A stretch of 64,000 nt of DNA from Pelecanus crispus (GCF_030463565.1 NC_134643.1:1312001-1376000), one strand, 5' to 3'. Numbered from the stretch's first letter, positions 33,245-63,035 are shown. Notes: generated by a model from the letters alone, not told the origin. Made by a program: numbers and translations.

Positions 33245-36200
33245 GTGACGGCGGTGACGGGGGGGGCACGGGGCGAGGGGGGGGACGAGGGGGACGGGGG
33301 TGACAAGAGGGACGCGGGATGGTGGCGATGGGGTGACAGGGGGGACAGTGGATGGGGGGACAGGGGGACAAGGGGGACAGGGTGACAAGAGGGACACGGG
33401 ATGGAGTGATGGGGTGATGACGGGGACAGCAGATGGGGGGACCGGGTGACAGGGTGACAGGAGGGACACGGGATGCAGGTGATGGGGTGATGAGGGGGAC
33501 AGCAGATGGGGGGACCGGGGTGACAGGGTGACAGGAGGGACACGGGATGGAGTGATGGGGTGATGAGGGGGACAGCAGATGGGGGGACCGGGTGACAGGG
33601 TGACAGGAGGGACACGGGATGGAGTGATGGGGTGATGAGGGGGACAGCAGATGGGGGGACCGGGTGACAGGGTGACAGGAGGGACACGGGATGGAGTGAT
33701 GGGGTGATGAGGGGGACAGCAGATGGGGGGACCGGGTGACAGGGTGACAGGAGGGACACGGGATGGAGTGATGGGGTGATGAGGGGGACAGCAGATGGGG
33801 GGACCAGGTGACAGGGTGACAGGAGGGACACGGGATGCAGGTGATGGGGTGATGAGGGGGACAGCAGATGGGGGGACCGGGTGACAGGGTGACAGGAGGG
33901 ACACGGGATGGAGTGATGGGGTGACAGGGGATGGGGGGACAAGGGGGACATGGAATGGGGGCGATGGGGTGGCAAGGGGGTCGGGTGATGGGTGGCAAGG
34001 GGGACGGGATGGGGCGATGGGGTGACGAGGGGGACGGGGTGACAAGAGGGACACGGGATGGTGGCGATGGGGGTGACGAGGGGCACGGGGTGATTAGGTG
34101 ACAAGGGGGACAGGGTGACAAGAGGGACATAGAATGGGGGCAATGGGGTGACAAGGGGGACAGCGGATGGGGGGACAGGGTGACGGGGGGACAGGGGACA
34201 GGGTGACAAGAGGGACACGGGATGGAGTGATGGGGTGACAGGGGACAGGGGGACAGGGGGACATGGGATGGGGGCGATGGGGTGACGAGGGGGACGGGGG
34301 ACAAGAGGGACATGGGATGGTGGTGATTGGGTGACAAGGGGGACATGGACGGGGGACAGGGTGACAAGGGTGACAGGGGGACAGGGTGACAAGAGGGACA
34401 CGGGATGGGGTGATGGGGTGACAGGAGGGACATGGGATGGGGGTGACGGGGTGACGAGGGGGACAGGGTGACAAGGGGGATGGGGACAGGGGACAGGGCG
34501 ATGGGGTGACAGGAGGGACACAGGATGGGGTGACAAGGGGGAGAGGGGACGGGGGGACAGGGGCGATGGGGTGACAAGGGGGACATGGGTCGGGGGACAG
34601 GGTGACAAGGGGGACGGGGCGATGGGGTGACAAGGGAGACATGGGATGGGAGGGACAGGGTGTCAAGGGGGACGGGGGACAGGCAATGGGTGCCCTGAGA
34701 TGGGGGTGATGGGGTGAGAAAGGGGGCACGGGGGATGGGGGGACAGGGTGCCGGGGGGGCAGGGACGATGGGTGCCAGGGGTCAGGGGGGATGGGTGCCA
34801 ATTTGGGGGGCAGGGACATTGGGTGCCAAGGGGGATGGGGATGATGGGTGCCAAGGATGATGGGTGCCAAGGATGATGGGTGCCAAGGATGATGGGTGCC
34901 AAGGAGGATGAGGTCAATGGGTGCCAAGGATGATGGGTGCCTATGGGGATGGGGACGATGGGTGCCAAGGATGAGGGGTGCCAAGGGGGATGGGGACGAT
35001 GGGTGCCAGGGATGATGGGTGCCAGGGATGATGGGTGCCAAGGAGGATGAGGTCAATGGGTGCCAAGGATGATGGGTGCCTATGGGGATGGGGACGATGG
35101 GTGCCAGGGATGATGGGTGCCAGGGATGATGGGTGCCAAGGGGGATGACGACGATGGGTGCCAAGGATGATGGGTGCCAAGGTGGGGGGCAGGGACAATG
35201 GGTGCCAAGGATGATGGGTGCCAAGGGGGATGAGGTCAATGGGTGCCAAGGATGGGTGCCAAGGATGATGGGTGCCAAGGGGGATGAGGTCGATGGGTGC
35301 CAAGGATGATGTGTGCCAAGGGGGATGAGGTCAATGGGTGCCAAGGATGGGTGCCAAGGATGATGGGTGCCAAGGGGGATGAGGACAATGGGTGCCAAGG
35401 ATGATGGGTGCCAAGGGGGATGGGTGCCAAGGGGGATGAGGTCAATGGGTGCCAAGGATGATGGGTGCCAAGGTGGGGGGCAGGGACAATGGGTGCCAAG
35501 GATGATGGGTGCCAAGGGGGATGAGGTTGATGGGGGCCAAGGATGATGGGTGCCAAGGGGGATGAGGATGATGGGTGCCAAGGATGATGGGTGCCAAGGG
35601 GGATGAGGTCGATGGGTGCTAAGGGGAATGAGGACAATGGGTGCCAAAGATGATGGGTGCCAAGGGGGATGGGGACGATGGGTGCCAAGGATGATGGGTG
35701 CCAAGGCGGGGGGCAGGGACAATGGGTGCCAAGGATGATGGGTGCCAAGGGGGATGGGGTCGATGGGTGCCAAGGGGGATGGGGATGCTGGGTTCCAAGG
35801 GGGCCGGGGACGATGGGTGCCAGGGGTGCCACAGGGCAGGGGAGGGGTGCCGGGTGCTGACCCCCCACCCCACCCCGGCCCCCAGGCATGGGCGCAGGAG
35901 ACAGGGAAGTTCACGGAGGGGGTGGACGAGCCGGACCCGGCCAAGTGGAAGGCCAACCTGCGCTGCGCCCTCAACAAGAGCCGGGAGTTCCGCCTGCTCT
36001 TCGATGGCACCAAGGCCACCCCACTCCAGCCCTACAAGGTCTACGAGCTCTGCCAGGGCCCCGCCGAGGGCGCAGGTACCGCCGGGCGCCCAGCCGGGCT
36101 GGAGAAGGGTGCTGGGGGCACCCCGTGGGGCTCCTGCACCCCAGGGAGCTCCTGCACCCCACAAGGACCCCACACTCCATGAGGTCCCAGCACCCCAGAA

Positions 36201-39200
36201 GGTCCCAGCACTCCACCAGGTCCCAGCACCCTGTGGAGCTCCAGCACCCCACCAGGTCCCAGCACCCCAGGGAGCTCCTGCACCCCACAAGGACCCCACA
36301 CTCCATGAGGTCCCAGCACCCCAGAAGGTCCCAGCACTCCACCAGGTCCCAGCACCCTGTGGAGCTCCAGCACCCCACCAGGTCCCAGCACCCCAGGGAG
36401 CTCCTGCACCCCACAAGGACCCCACACTCCATGAGGTCCCAGCACCCCACCAAGTCCCAGCGCCCTGTGGAGCTCCAGCACCCCATGGAGCTCCTGCACC
36501 CCATGGAGCTCCAGCACCCCACAAGGTCCCAGCACCCCATGAGGTCCCAGCACCCCAGGGAGCTCCTGCACCCCACAAGGACCCCACACTCCATGAGGTC
36601 CCAGCACCCAAGAAGGTCCCAGCACCCCACCAGGTCCCAGCACCCCATGGAGCTCCTGCACCCCACAAGGAACCCACACTCCATAAGATCCCAGCGCCCC
36701 AGAAGGTCCCAGCACCCCATGGAGCTCCTGCATCCCATGGAGCTCCAGCACCCCACCAGGTCCCAGCACCCCACGAGTCCCCAGCACCTCACAAGGACCC
36801 AGCACCCCATGGAGCTCCAGCACCCCACAAGGACCCCACACTCCATAAGGTCCCAGCACCCCACAAGGCCCAAGCAACCCCGTGGAGCTCCAGCACCCCA
36901 CAAGTCCCCAGCACCCCATGGAGCTCCAGCACCCCGTGAGGTCCCAGCATCCCACTGGGTCCTGGCACCCCATGGAGCTCCAGCACCCCAGGGAGCTCCT
37001 GCACCCCACTAGGACCCCACACTCCATCAGGTCCCAGCACCCCATGGAGCTCCAGCACCCCATGAAGTCCCAGCACCCCATCAGGTCCCAGCACCCTGTG
37101 GAGCTCCAGCACCCCACAAGTCCCCAGCACCCCATGGAGCTCCAGCACCCCATGAGGTCCCAGCATCCCACTGGGTCCTGGCACCCCATGGAGCTCCAGC
37201 ACCCCAGGGAGCTCCAGCACCCCACAAGGACCCCACACTCCATGAGGTCCCAGCACCCCACCAGCTCCCAGCACCCCATGGAGCTCCAGCACCCCATGAA
37301 GTCCCAGCACCCCACCAGGTCCCAGCACCCCACAAGTCCCCAGCACCCCATGGAGCCCCAGCCCATCTCTCCCTTGCAGATGGGGATGACTATGGCTGCG
37401 GCGGGGAGGAGGACGTCAGCCAGGTACCCGGGGGGGGGGGGTCAGGGTGGGGGACCCCCAAACCGGGGACCCCTCATGGGGGCCGGGAGGGGATCCCTGC
37501 ACCCCAACCCCATAACCGCCCCGCTCTCCTCCCCACAGCTCCAGAAGATGACGTCTCTCAGCATTGAGGGTGAGCGGGGGGTATCAGGCAGATTGGGGTG
37601 CGCGGGGTGCACCCACCCGGCATTTTTGGGGGGCGTTTGGGGGTCCTGACCGCCCTCCGACCCCACGCTGTGCCTCCCCAGACCCCCAGCACGGGGGGGG
37701 ACCTGCTGCCCTCCTACTCCTGGCCCAAGGAGGAGCCCCACTTCGGCAGCGGCTGCCTCCCGGGGCCCTTCATGCCGGGCCCCCCACCACTGCTCCCCGG
37801 GGAGGTGGGGGGCACCCATGGGACCCCCGAGCTGCCCCCCGCCACCCTCGCCGAGACAGGGCCCCCCTTGGGCACCCTGGGGCCCCCGGCTGCCTGCCCG
37901 ATGGCACCCATGGAGCACGTCATCCCCAACCTGCTCATCAGCCCCCACATGCTGCCGCGTAAGGACGGGGGGCTGTGGGGTGGCCAGAGGTGGCCATGGG
38001 TGTGGGGTGGCCATGGGGTGGTGGTGGCCATGGGTGTGGGGTGGCCATGGGGTGGTGGTGGCCATGGGTGTGGGGTGGTCATGGATGGCCATGGGTGTGG
38101 GGTGGCCATGGGGTGGTGGTGGCCATGGGTGTGGGGTGGCCATGGGGTGGTGGTGGCCATGGGTGTGGGGTGGCCATGGGGTGGTGGTGGCCATGGGTGT
38201 GGGGTGGCCATGGGGTGGTGGTGGCCATGGGTGTGGGGTGGCCATGGGGTGGCCATGGGTGTGGGGTGGCCATGGGGTGGTGGTGGCCATGGGTGTGGGG
38301 TGGCCATGGGTGTGGGGTGGCCATGGGGTGGTGGTGGCCATGGGTGTGGGGTGGCCATGGGGTGGTGGTGGCCATGGGTGTGGGGTGGTCATGGATGGCC
38401 ATGGGTGTGGGGTGGCCATGGGGTGGCCATGGGGTGGTGGTGGCCATGGGTGTGGGGTGGCCATGGGGTGGCCATGGGTGTGGGGTGGCCATGGGGTGGT
38501 GGTGGCCATGGGTGTGGGGTGGCCATGGGTGGCTGGATGGGGTGGCCATGGGGTGGGGTGGCCAGACAGGGGTGGCCATGGGTGTGCGGTGTCCTTCAGG
38601 TGGCTGGGTGGGGGTGGCCATGGGGTGGGGTGGCCATGAGGTGGTTGGACAGGGATGGCCATGGGGTGGCTGAGTGGTGGTGGCCATGGGTGTGGGTGGC
38701 CAGACAGGGCTGGCCATGGGGTGGCCATGGGTGTGGGGTGGCTTTGGGGTGGCGGTGGCCATGGGGTGGTTGGATGTGGTGGCCATGGGTGTGGAGTGGC
38801 CAGACAGGGATGGCCATGGGGTGGGGTGGCCATGGGGTGGCTGGGTGGTGGTGGCCATGGGTGTGGGGTGGCCATGAGGTGGTTGGACAGAGGTGGCCAT
38901 GGGGTGGCTGGCTGGTGGTGGTCATGGAGTGGGGTGGCCATGGGGTGCGGTGGCTGGGTGGTGGTGGCCATGGGATGGCCAGGCAAGGGTGGTTGTGGGG
39001 TGGTTGGCTGGTGGTGGCCATGGGTTGGGTGGATGGTGGTGTCCATGGGGTGGCCATGGGGTGGTTGGATGGTGGTGGCCATGGGGTGGGGTGGCCATGG
39101 GGTGGGGTGGCCATGGGGTGTTTGGATGGTGGTGGCCATGGGGTGGCCATGGGGTGGTTGGATGGTGGTGGCCATGGGGTGGGGTGGCCATGGGGTGGGG

Positions 39201-42093
39201 TGGCCATGGGGTGGTTGGATGGTGGTGGCCATGGGGTGGCCATGGGGTGGTTGGATGATAGTGGCCATGGGGTGGTTGGATGATGGTGGCCATGGGGTGG
39301 GGTGGCCATGGGGTGGTTGGATGGTGGTGGCCATGGGGTGGCCATGGGGTGGTTGGATGATAGTGGCCATGGGGTGGTTGGATGATGGTGGCCATGGGGT
39401 GGGGTGGCCATGGGGTGGCCATGGGGTGGGGTGGCCATGGGGTGGTTGGATGGTGGTGGCCATGGGGTGGGGTGGCCATGGGGTGGCCATGGGGTGGGGT
39501 GGCCATGGGGTAGCCATGGGGTGGGGTGGCCATGGGGTGGTTGGATGGTGGTGGCCATGGGGTGGTTGGATGGTGGTGGCCATGGGGTGGCCATGGGGTG
39601 GTTGGATGGTGGTGGCCATGGGGTGGCCATGGGGTGGTTGGATGGTGGTGGCCATGGGGTGGCCATGGGGTGGTTGGATGATAGTGGCCATGGGGTGGTT
39701 GGATGATGGTGGCCATGGGGTGGGGTGGCCATGGGGTGGCCATGGGGTGGGGTGGCCATGGGGTGGTTGGATGGTGGTGGCCATGGGGTGGTTGGATGGT
39801 GGTGGCCATGGGGCAGGGTGGCCATGGGGTAGCCATGGGGTGGGGTGGCCATGGGGTGGTTGGCCGGTGGTGGCCATGGGGTGGCCATGGGGTGGCTGGG
39901 TGGTGGTGGCCATGGGTTGGTTGGCTGGTGGTGGCCATGGGGTGTTCCCCGGCGGGCAGCTCACATCCGCATCCCTTCGGCAGTGACCGACCTGGAGATC
40001 AAGTTCCAGTACCGGGGCCGTCAGGTCTGCGTCCTCACCATCAGCAACCCCCACGGCTGCCGCCTCTTCCACAGCAGCCTGGAGCCCACGCAGGAGCAGG
40101 TGGAGCTCTTCGGGCCGCTGACGCTGGAGCAGGTCCGCTTCCCCGCCACCGACGCCATCCCCAACGAGAAGCAACGTTTCTACACCCACCAGCTCCTGGA
40201 CGTGCTGGACCGCGGGCTCATCCTGGAGCTGCAGGGCCAGGACATCTACGCCATCCGCCTCTGCCAGTGCAAGGTCTTCTGGACGGGGCCCTGCGCCGCC
40301 CACCACGTCGGCCCCAACCCCATCGAGAGGGAGAAGAAGACCAAGCTCTTCAGCCTCGAGGGCTTTCTCAACGGTGAGAGGAGGGTGGGGTGGTTGTCCC
40401 CACTGGAGGGGACGGAGGGGTCAGCTGGGATGGGGGGGACACCAGGCGGCACGTGGGGACCTGATGGCATGGGGGGACCAAGCTGGGACATGGAGATGAG
40501 CTGGGATGGGGGGACACCAGGCAGCCCATGGGGACCTGGTGGCATGGGGGGACCGAGCTGGGACAGGTGGGACAAGCTGGAATGAAGAGATCCAAGCTGG
40601 GATGGGGGGACACCAGGGAGCCCATGGGGCAACCAAGCTGGGATGGGGGGACCGAGCTGGGACACGGAGATGAGCTGGGATGGGGGGACACCAGGCAGCC
40701 CATGGGGACCTGGTGGCATAGGGGGGACCAAGCTGGGATGAAGACATCCAAGCTGGCATGGGGGGACACCAGGGGGTATACAGGGACCTGGTGGCATGGG
40801 GGAACCAAGCTGGGATGGGGGGACACCAGGCAGCCCATGGGGACCTGGTGGCATGGGGGGACCAAGCTGGGACATGGAGATGAGCTGGGATGGGGGGACA
40901 CCAGGCAGCCCATGGGGACCTGGTGGCATGGGGGGACCGAGCTGGGACGGGTGGGACAAGCTGGAATGAAGAGATCCAAGCTGGGATGGGGGGACACCAG
41001 GCAGCCCATGGGGACCTGGTGGCATGGGGCAACCAAGCTGGGACGCGGAGATGAGCCGGGATGGGGGGACACCAGGCAGTCCACGCGCTCCCACCTGGTG
41101 TGGGGGACACCAGCTGGGCCCCATCCTGCCCCTCACCGCGGCATCCGGCCCCGCAGGCCTCATCCTGTTCCAAAAGGGTCAAACCACCACCCCCCCGCCC
41201 TTCGAAATCTTCTTCTGCTTCGGCGAGGAGTGGCCGGACCAGAAGCCCAAGGAGAAAAAGCTCATCACGGTGCAGGTGAGGGGGCTGCCGGGGCCGGGGA
41301 CCCCGGGGCTGGGCATCCCGGTGCCGTGGCGGCTGACGCGGTGGGAAGAGGGGGCTGAGGGGAGACCTTATGGCTCTACAACCACCTGACAGGAGGGGGC
41401 AGGGAGCGGGGTCGGGCTCTTCTCCCAAGGAAGAAGTGATGGGACAAGAGGGAATGGGCTCAAGCTGCGCCAGGGGAGGTTTAGGTTGGATATTGGGAGA
41501 AATTTCTTCATGGAAAGAGTGGCCAAGCGTTGGAACAGGCTGCCCAGAGAGGTGGGGGAGTCCCCAGCCCTGGAGGGGTTCAAAAAATGGGCAGAGGTGG
41601 CACTGGGGGCCATGGTTTAGCGGGCATGGGGGTGTTGGGGTGATGGTTGGACTGATGATCTTAGAGATCCTTCCCAACCTCAGTGATTCCCAGTTTTTAC
41701 TTTCATTAAAAATAATGCAGCCCCCAAGCCAGGAAAGATGAAATGATGACTCTGCCCTTGACTGGTTTGGAGGTGGCCTTGGCAGCGTTGGGTCAATGGT
41801 TGGGCTGGGTGATCTTCAAGGGCTTGGCCAACCTCAACACCTCCATGATTCTACGGCTTTGGCAGGTGGTGCCGGTAGCGGCACGGTTGCTGCTGGAGAT
41901 GTTTTCGGGAGAGTTGTCTTGGTCGGCCGACAGCATCCCCCTGCAGATCTCCCACCCCGACCTGAAGGACAAGATGGTGGAACAGTTCAAGGAGCTTCAC
42001 CAGCTCTGGCAGAACCAGCAGCGGTTGCCGCCACCGGAGCCCGGCCCCGACGCCGGAGCCTGGGTGCTGCCGCCGGGCTCCCTGCCCCAGTGA
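33071..42093 (+). CDS. IRF5: Interferon regulatory factor 5 (spliced, eight coding exons)
   Basis: Coding exons read: 33071-33244, 35886-36075, 37380-37423, 37539-37569, 37682-37958, 39984-40373, 41157-41275 and 41866-42093. All have GT-AG introns and matching phases except one exon (37682-37958). The product is about 483 residues against roughly 500 in mammals. IRF5 acts downstream of Toll-like receptors: it is phosphorylated, dimerises, enters the nucleus and activates interferon and cytokine genes. The DNA-binding domain (residues 1-110) has the five IRF tryptophans (W13, W28, W40, W60, W79) and a basic PPRRVRLK start. The association domain is about residues 235-445, with [26 protein letters not shown]-like text read as [14 protein letters not shown], and [13 protein letters not shown] serine-rich activation segment (GELSWSADS) lies in the last exon. 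The N-terminus is slightly shorter than in mammals. The run of eight G at 37693-37700 shifts the frame by one base; see findings. Confidence 0.93.
33250..34700. repeat. Intronic minisatellite, 72-bp unit grading into degenerate GGGTGACA repeats
   Basis: In the clean part (33430-33920) CAGATGGGGGGACC recurs every 72 bp (33576, 33648, 33720, 33792). The rest (to about 34700) is a looser GGGGTGACAAGGGGGACA array. It starts within ten bases of the IRF5 donor at 33245. Confidence 0.92.
34705..35870. repeat. Intronic minisatellite, GATGATGGGTGCCAAG units
   Basis: The core unit GATGATGGGTGCCAAG alternates with GGGGATGAGGTCAATG. It fills the rest of the intron up to the acceptor at 35884-35885. Minus-strand translation gives a false [13 protein letters not shown]-type ORF. 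Confidence 0.92.
35886..36075 (+). CDS. IRF5: IRF5 coding exon 2 (DNA-binding domain, part 2)
   Basis: The exon reads [20 protein letters not shown], then [19 protein letters not shown], including the recognition-helix segment RCALNKS. It ends after GAEGA-type codons with one base left over before GTACCG. The junction phase matches the next exon. Confidence 0.95.
36112..37368. repeat. Intronic 18-bp minisatellite, about 70 copies
   Basis: The unit is CAGCACCCCATGGAGCTC, with alternates CAGCACCCCACAAGGTCC and CACAAGGACCCCACACTC. It occupies almost the whole intron between 36076 and 37379. Each unit carries a CAG, so the array is dense in weak acceptor-like sites. Confidence 0.93.
37380..37569 (+). 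CDS. IRF5: IRF5 coding exons 3 and 4 with a 115-bp intron
   Basis: Exon 37380-37423 encodes [15 protein letters not shown] (first Asp split across the junction) and ends before GTACCC. Exon 37539-37569 encodes [10 protein letters not shown] plus one base before GTGAGC. The acidic stretch and the LQKM-SLS motif match the linker following the IRF5 DNA-binding domain. Confidence 0.9.
37682..37958 (+). CDS. IRF5: IRF5 coding exon 5 (linker), with apparent +1 frame disruption
   Basis: The acceptor is CTCCCCAG ending at 37681. The natural frame entering with one base gives DPQHGG, but the eight-G run at 37693-37700 then shifts it. The conserved reading [18 protein letters not shown], through to [14 protein letters not shown], is one base out. 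Seven G would restore continuity. Alternatively, a weaker donor GTATCA at 37581 in the preceding exon would bring the frame in at phase 0. The exon ends with one base before GTAAGG. Confidence 0.85.
37965..39950. repeat. Intronic 2-kb minisatellite of GGTGGCCATGGGGT units
   Basis: The left half has a 34-bp unit, CCATGGGTGTGGGGTGGCCA plus TGGGGTGGTGGTGG. The right half uses GGTTGGATGGTGGTGGCCAT units. Almost every unit has a CCATGG palindrome. It fills the intron between 37959 and 39983. A 954-codon minus-strand ORF here is an artefact. Confidence 0.94.
39984..40373 (+). CDS. IRF5: IRF5 coding exon 6 (IRF association domain)
   Basis: This exon reads [19 protein letters not shown] (first Leu split), [19 protein letters not shown] and [19 protein letters not shown]. 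It goes on with [39 protein letters not shown] and [16 protein letters not shown]. This is the dimerisation/coactivator-binding SMAD-MH2-like fold of the IRF family. One base remains before GTGAGA. Confidence 0.96.
40425..41100. repeat. Intronic minisatellite, GATGGGGGGACACCAGGC units
   Basis: Compound units combine GATGGGGGGACACCAGGCAG, CCCATGGGGACCTGGTGGCA and GGGACCAAGCTGGGA with occasional GACATGGAGATGAGCTGG. The array occupies most of the intron between 40374 and 41156. Confidence 0.9.
41157..41275 (+). CDS. IRF5: IRF5 coding exon 7 (association domain, continued)
   Basis: The exon reads [20 protein letters not shown], then [20 protein letters not shown], and ends in phase 0 before GTGAGG. 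This segment is strongly conserved in IRF5. Confidence 0.96.
41345..41857 (+). mobile_element. CR1 LINE 3' fragment in the last IRF5 intron
   Basis: It starts within the GAGGGGGCTGAGGGGAGACC region and runs through GGGCTCAAGCTGCGCCAGGG, AACAGGCTGCCCAGAGAGG and the composite tail. It ends with CCTCAACACCTCCATGATTC at about 41850. Only about ten bases separate its tail from the acceptor-proximal GGCTTTGGCAG of the final exon. Confidence 0.92.
41866..42093 (+). CDS. IRF5: IRF5 last coding exon (C-terminal activation segment)
   Basis: It reads [19 protein letters not shown], then [20 protein letters not shown] and [15 protein letters not shown], then a proline-rich end and TGA at 42091-42093. 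The serines around SWSADS are in the region whose phosphorylation activates IRF5 in mammals. Confidence 0.95.
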   Translation: MVPVAARLLLEMFSGELSWSADSIPLQISHPDLKDKMVEQFKELHQLWQNQQRLPPPEPGPDAGAWVLPPGSLPQ

Positions 42094-42640
42094 GGAGGGG
42101 ACGCGGGGGAGACCCCCGGCACTGCCACCCCCGAACGCGGCGGGGTGACCCCCACGCCGGCGCCCAAGGCTTTAACGGGGCTGGACCGGAGGAGAAGCCG
42201 CACCCAGCTCCCCGGAGCACCTGTGATGCCAAATGCTCAATTTTTAGGGGGAAAACGGGAAGAAAATGGGGTGAGAAATGCGCCGGACCCCCCACCCAGG
42301 GATGGGGGCACCCCGCAGCGCCGGGGCCGACCGTGGCACCCAAAATACAACGCGGGGGAAGAAGCAGGCTGGGACTTGGGTGGGTTTTGGTTTTTTTTTT
42401 TTTTTAATTTATTTTTTCAGGTTTTTTCTTTTTTTTTCTTGTTTTTATTGTTCTCGAGATGGCTACACACCCCTCCCCGGAAGGGAACAGCATGCGCTCC
42501 AGCCGTGCCCGCGGGCCCCGCGCCGGCCTTCTCCCAGCCCCGTCCCCTGCAAATCGCTCGAGCCGTCTCCTTCCCCGCGCGGTGCGACCCTAAAAGAAAT
42601 CAAATAAAACCGAACGGAAAAAAAAAAAAAAACAACCCAC
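42094..42640 (+). terminator. IRF5: IRF5 3' UTR and polyadenylation signal
   Basis: A canonical AATAAA at 42603-42608 lies about 510 bases after the stop and is followed by an encoded A-rich stretch (42617-42735). A U-rich block with ATTTA (about 42382-42450) lies within the UTR. This is the first good signal downstream of the stop. Confidence 0.65.
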
Positions 42641-42899
42641 AAAACAAAAAAAAAAACCCAAAAAACCAACCAAAACCAACCAACGCCCAAACAAAAAAAC
42701 AAACTAAAAAAGAAGAAGGAAAAAAAAAAAAAAAAATGTATTTTAAAGAGTCCGTCCCGCCTGCGCCTTCGCCGGGAGGTCGTCACCAGGCAGGACGCGG
42801 TGGGCTCGGGGAGGGCCGAGCCCCGGCGTTCCCCCCAATCCTGCCCGGGACAGACCCTGCAGCCACTGTTTTTTACTAAATCTATTTTAAACCCCCATC

Positions 42900-43522
42900 T
42901 TTTCTGACATAATTTTTATTGTTTGTGGTTTGGTTTGTTTTTTTTTTTTTTTTCCTTTTTTTATTTTTTCTTCCATTTCACAGAAAGTTTTCTACTTCGC
43001 GCTCTGATAGTTTTGCTGCCGGGCAAATCCGTTTTCTTCCGGTGTTCGGTGATGGTTTTCTGGTTTTTGTTTTGGTTTTTGTTTTTTTTTTTTTTTTTTT
43101 TTTTTTCCTTCCCCCCGTTGGTTTGTTTTCTTGTTTCGGTAGCCGATGTTCGGGAAGCGAATCCGCCGGGAAAGCGGGATCCTCGAGCCGTCCTCCCGCG
43201 CGCGCAGGCGGCGCCGGCTCTCCCGGCTGGCGGGACGCGCTGGAGCGAGTGAAAGCCCTCGGCCACGATGAACTTTGCTGATTGTGGGACACATTCTTGG
43301 TTTTCTTCGTTTCCTGTCTTCTAATTCAAAGACATTCCTGGCAGCGGGCAGAGGAGAGCGAGGGGTCAGTTTTATTTCCCGCTTGCCTCTCCCGGGCCGG
43401 CGCGGGCGCGGCGCCCGTGGTCCCACCGAAACCGCCGTGGCGCGGGGTCCCGGTCCCGGTGACCGCTCGCGGTCCCACGATGGGTGCTTACCTGGGAGAC
43501 GGGCGCCGTGCCGGAGCAGGAG
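42900..43522 (-). terminator. TNPO3: TNPO3 3' UTR with candidate polyadenylation signals
   Basis: On the minus strand AATAAA occurs at 43376-43371 (about 150 bases after the stop) and again at 42965-42960 and 42920-42915. Which one is used cannot be decided. The two genes converge here, with about 1.43 kb between stop codons. Confidence 0.5.
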
Positions 43523-62343
<18,821 letters not shown>

Positions 62344-62559
62344 TTATACATGAAATGAGACGCTAATGGAAAAACTAGTCTTTCGTTGTTCCCGAAATAC
62401 TTTGTAGAGCTTCTGCGCAGCCACAGCTCCCCACAACCCGCTCCGAGCAGCCCTGCAAAGCCTGTGCTGCTTTATCACCCCAAACGCTTGAGGTCAAAAC
62501 TGACCCTCCCCGACGGGACCCCACCGAGTCTCCCTTGGGAGAGGCAAACACAGGAGGAA

Positions 62560-62967
62560 AGAATCATAGAATCATCGAATCGTTGAGGTTGGAAAAGACC
62601 TTGAAGATCATCCAGTCCAACCATTAACCCAACACTGCCAAGGCCACACTAAACCAGTTAAGGGGAGAGCAGCAATTTCATGTTTCCTGGCTTGGTGGCT
62701 GGATTATTTTTTAATGAAAGTAAAAACTGGGAATCACTGAGGTTGGGAAGGATCTCTAAGATCATCAGCCCAACCATCACCCCAACACCCCCATGCCCAC
62801 TAAACCATGGCCCCCAGTGCCACCTCTGCCCGTTTGTTGAACACTTCCAGGGATGGGGACTCCCCCACCTCTCTGGGCAGCCTGTTCCAATGCTTGGCCA
62901 CTCTTTCCATGAAGAAATTTTTCCTAATATCCAACCTAAACCTCCCCTGGCGCAGCTTGAGCCCAAA
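62560..62967 (-). mobile_element. CR1 LINE 3' fragment (composite-tail type), inverted
   Basis: Starts AATCATAGAATCATCGAATC and runs through the pseudo-tail (GATTATTTTTTAATGAAAG), ending at CCTGGCGCAGCTTGAGCCC. It is in TNPO3-sense orientation, upstream of the first exon present in the window. Confidence 0.92.
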
Positions 62968-63035
62968 AACGCCAACCGAAATCCCTGGCAGTTCAGAAGG
63001 ACATAAAACACTGCGCTGCTCATTACCCCGGGTCA

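Noticed and set aside
37442-40306. 954-codon minus-strand ORF rich in HGHPTPWPP
   Set aside because: Antisense shadow of the GGTGGCCATGG intronic minisatellite and of IRF5 exons.
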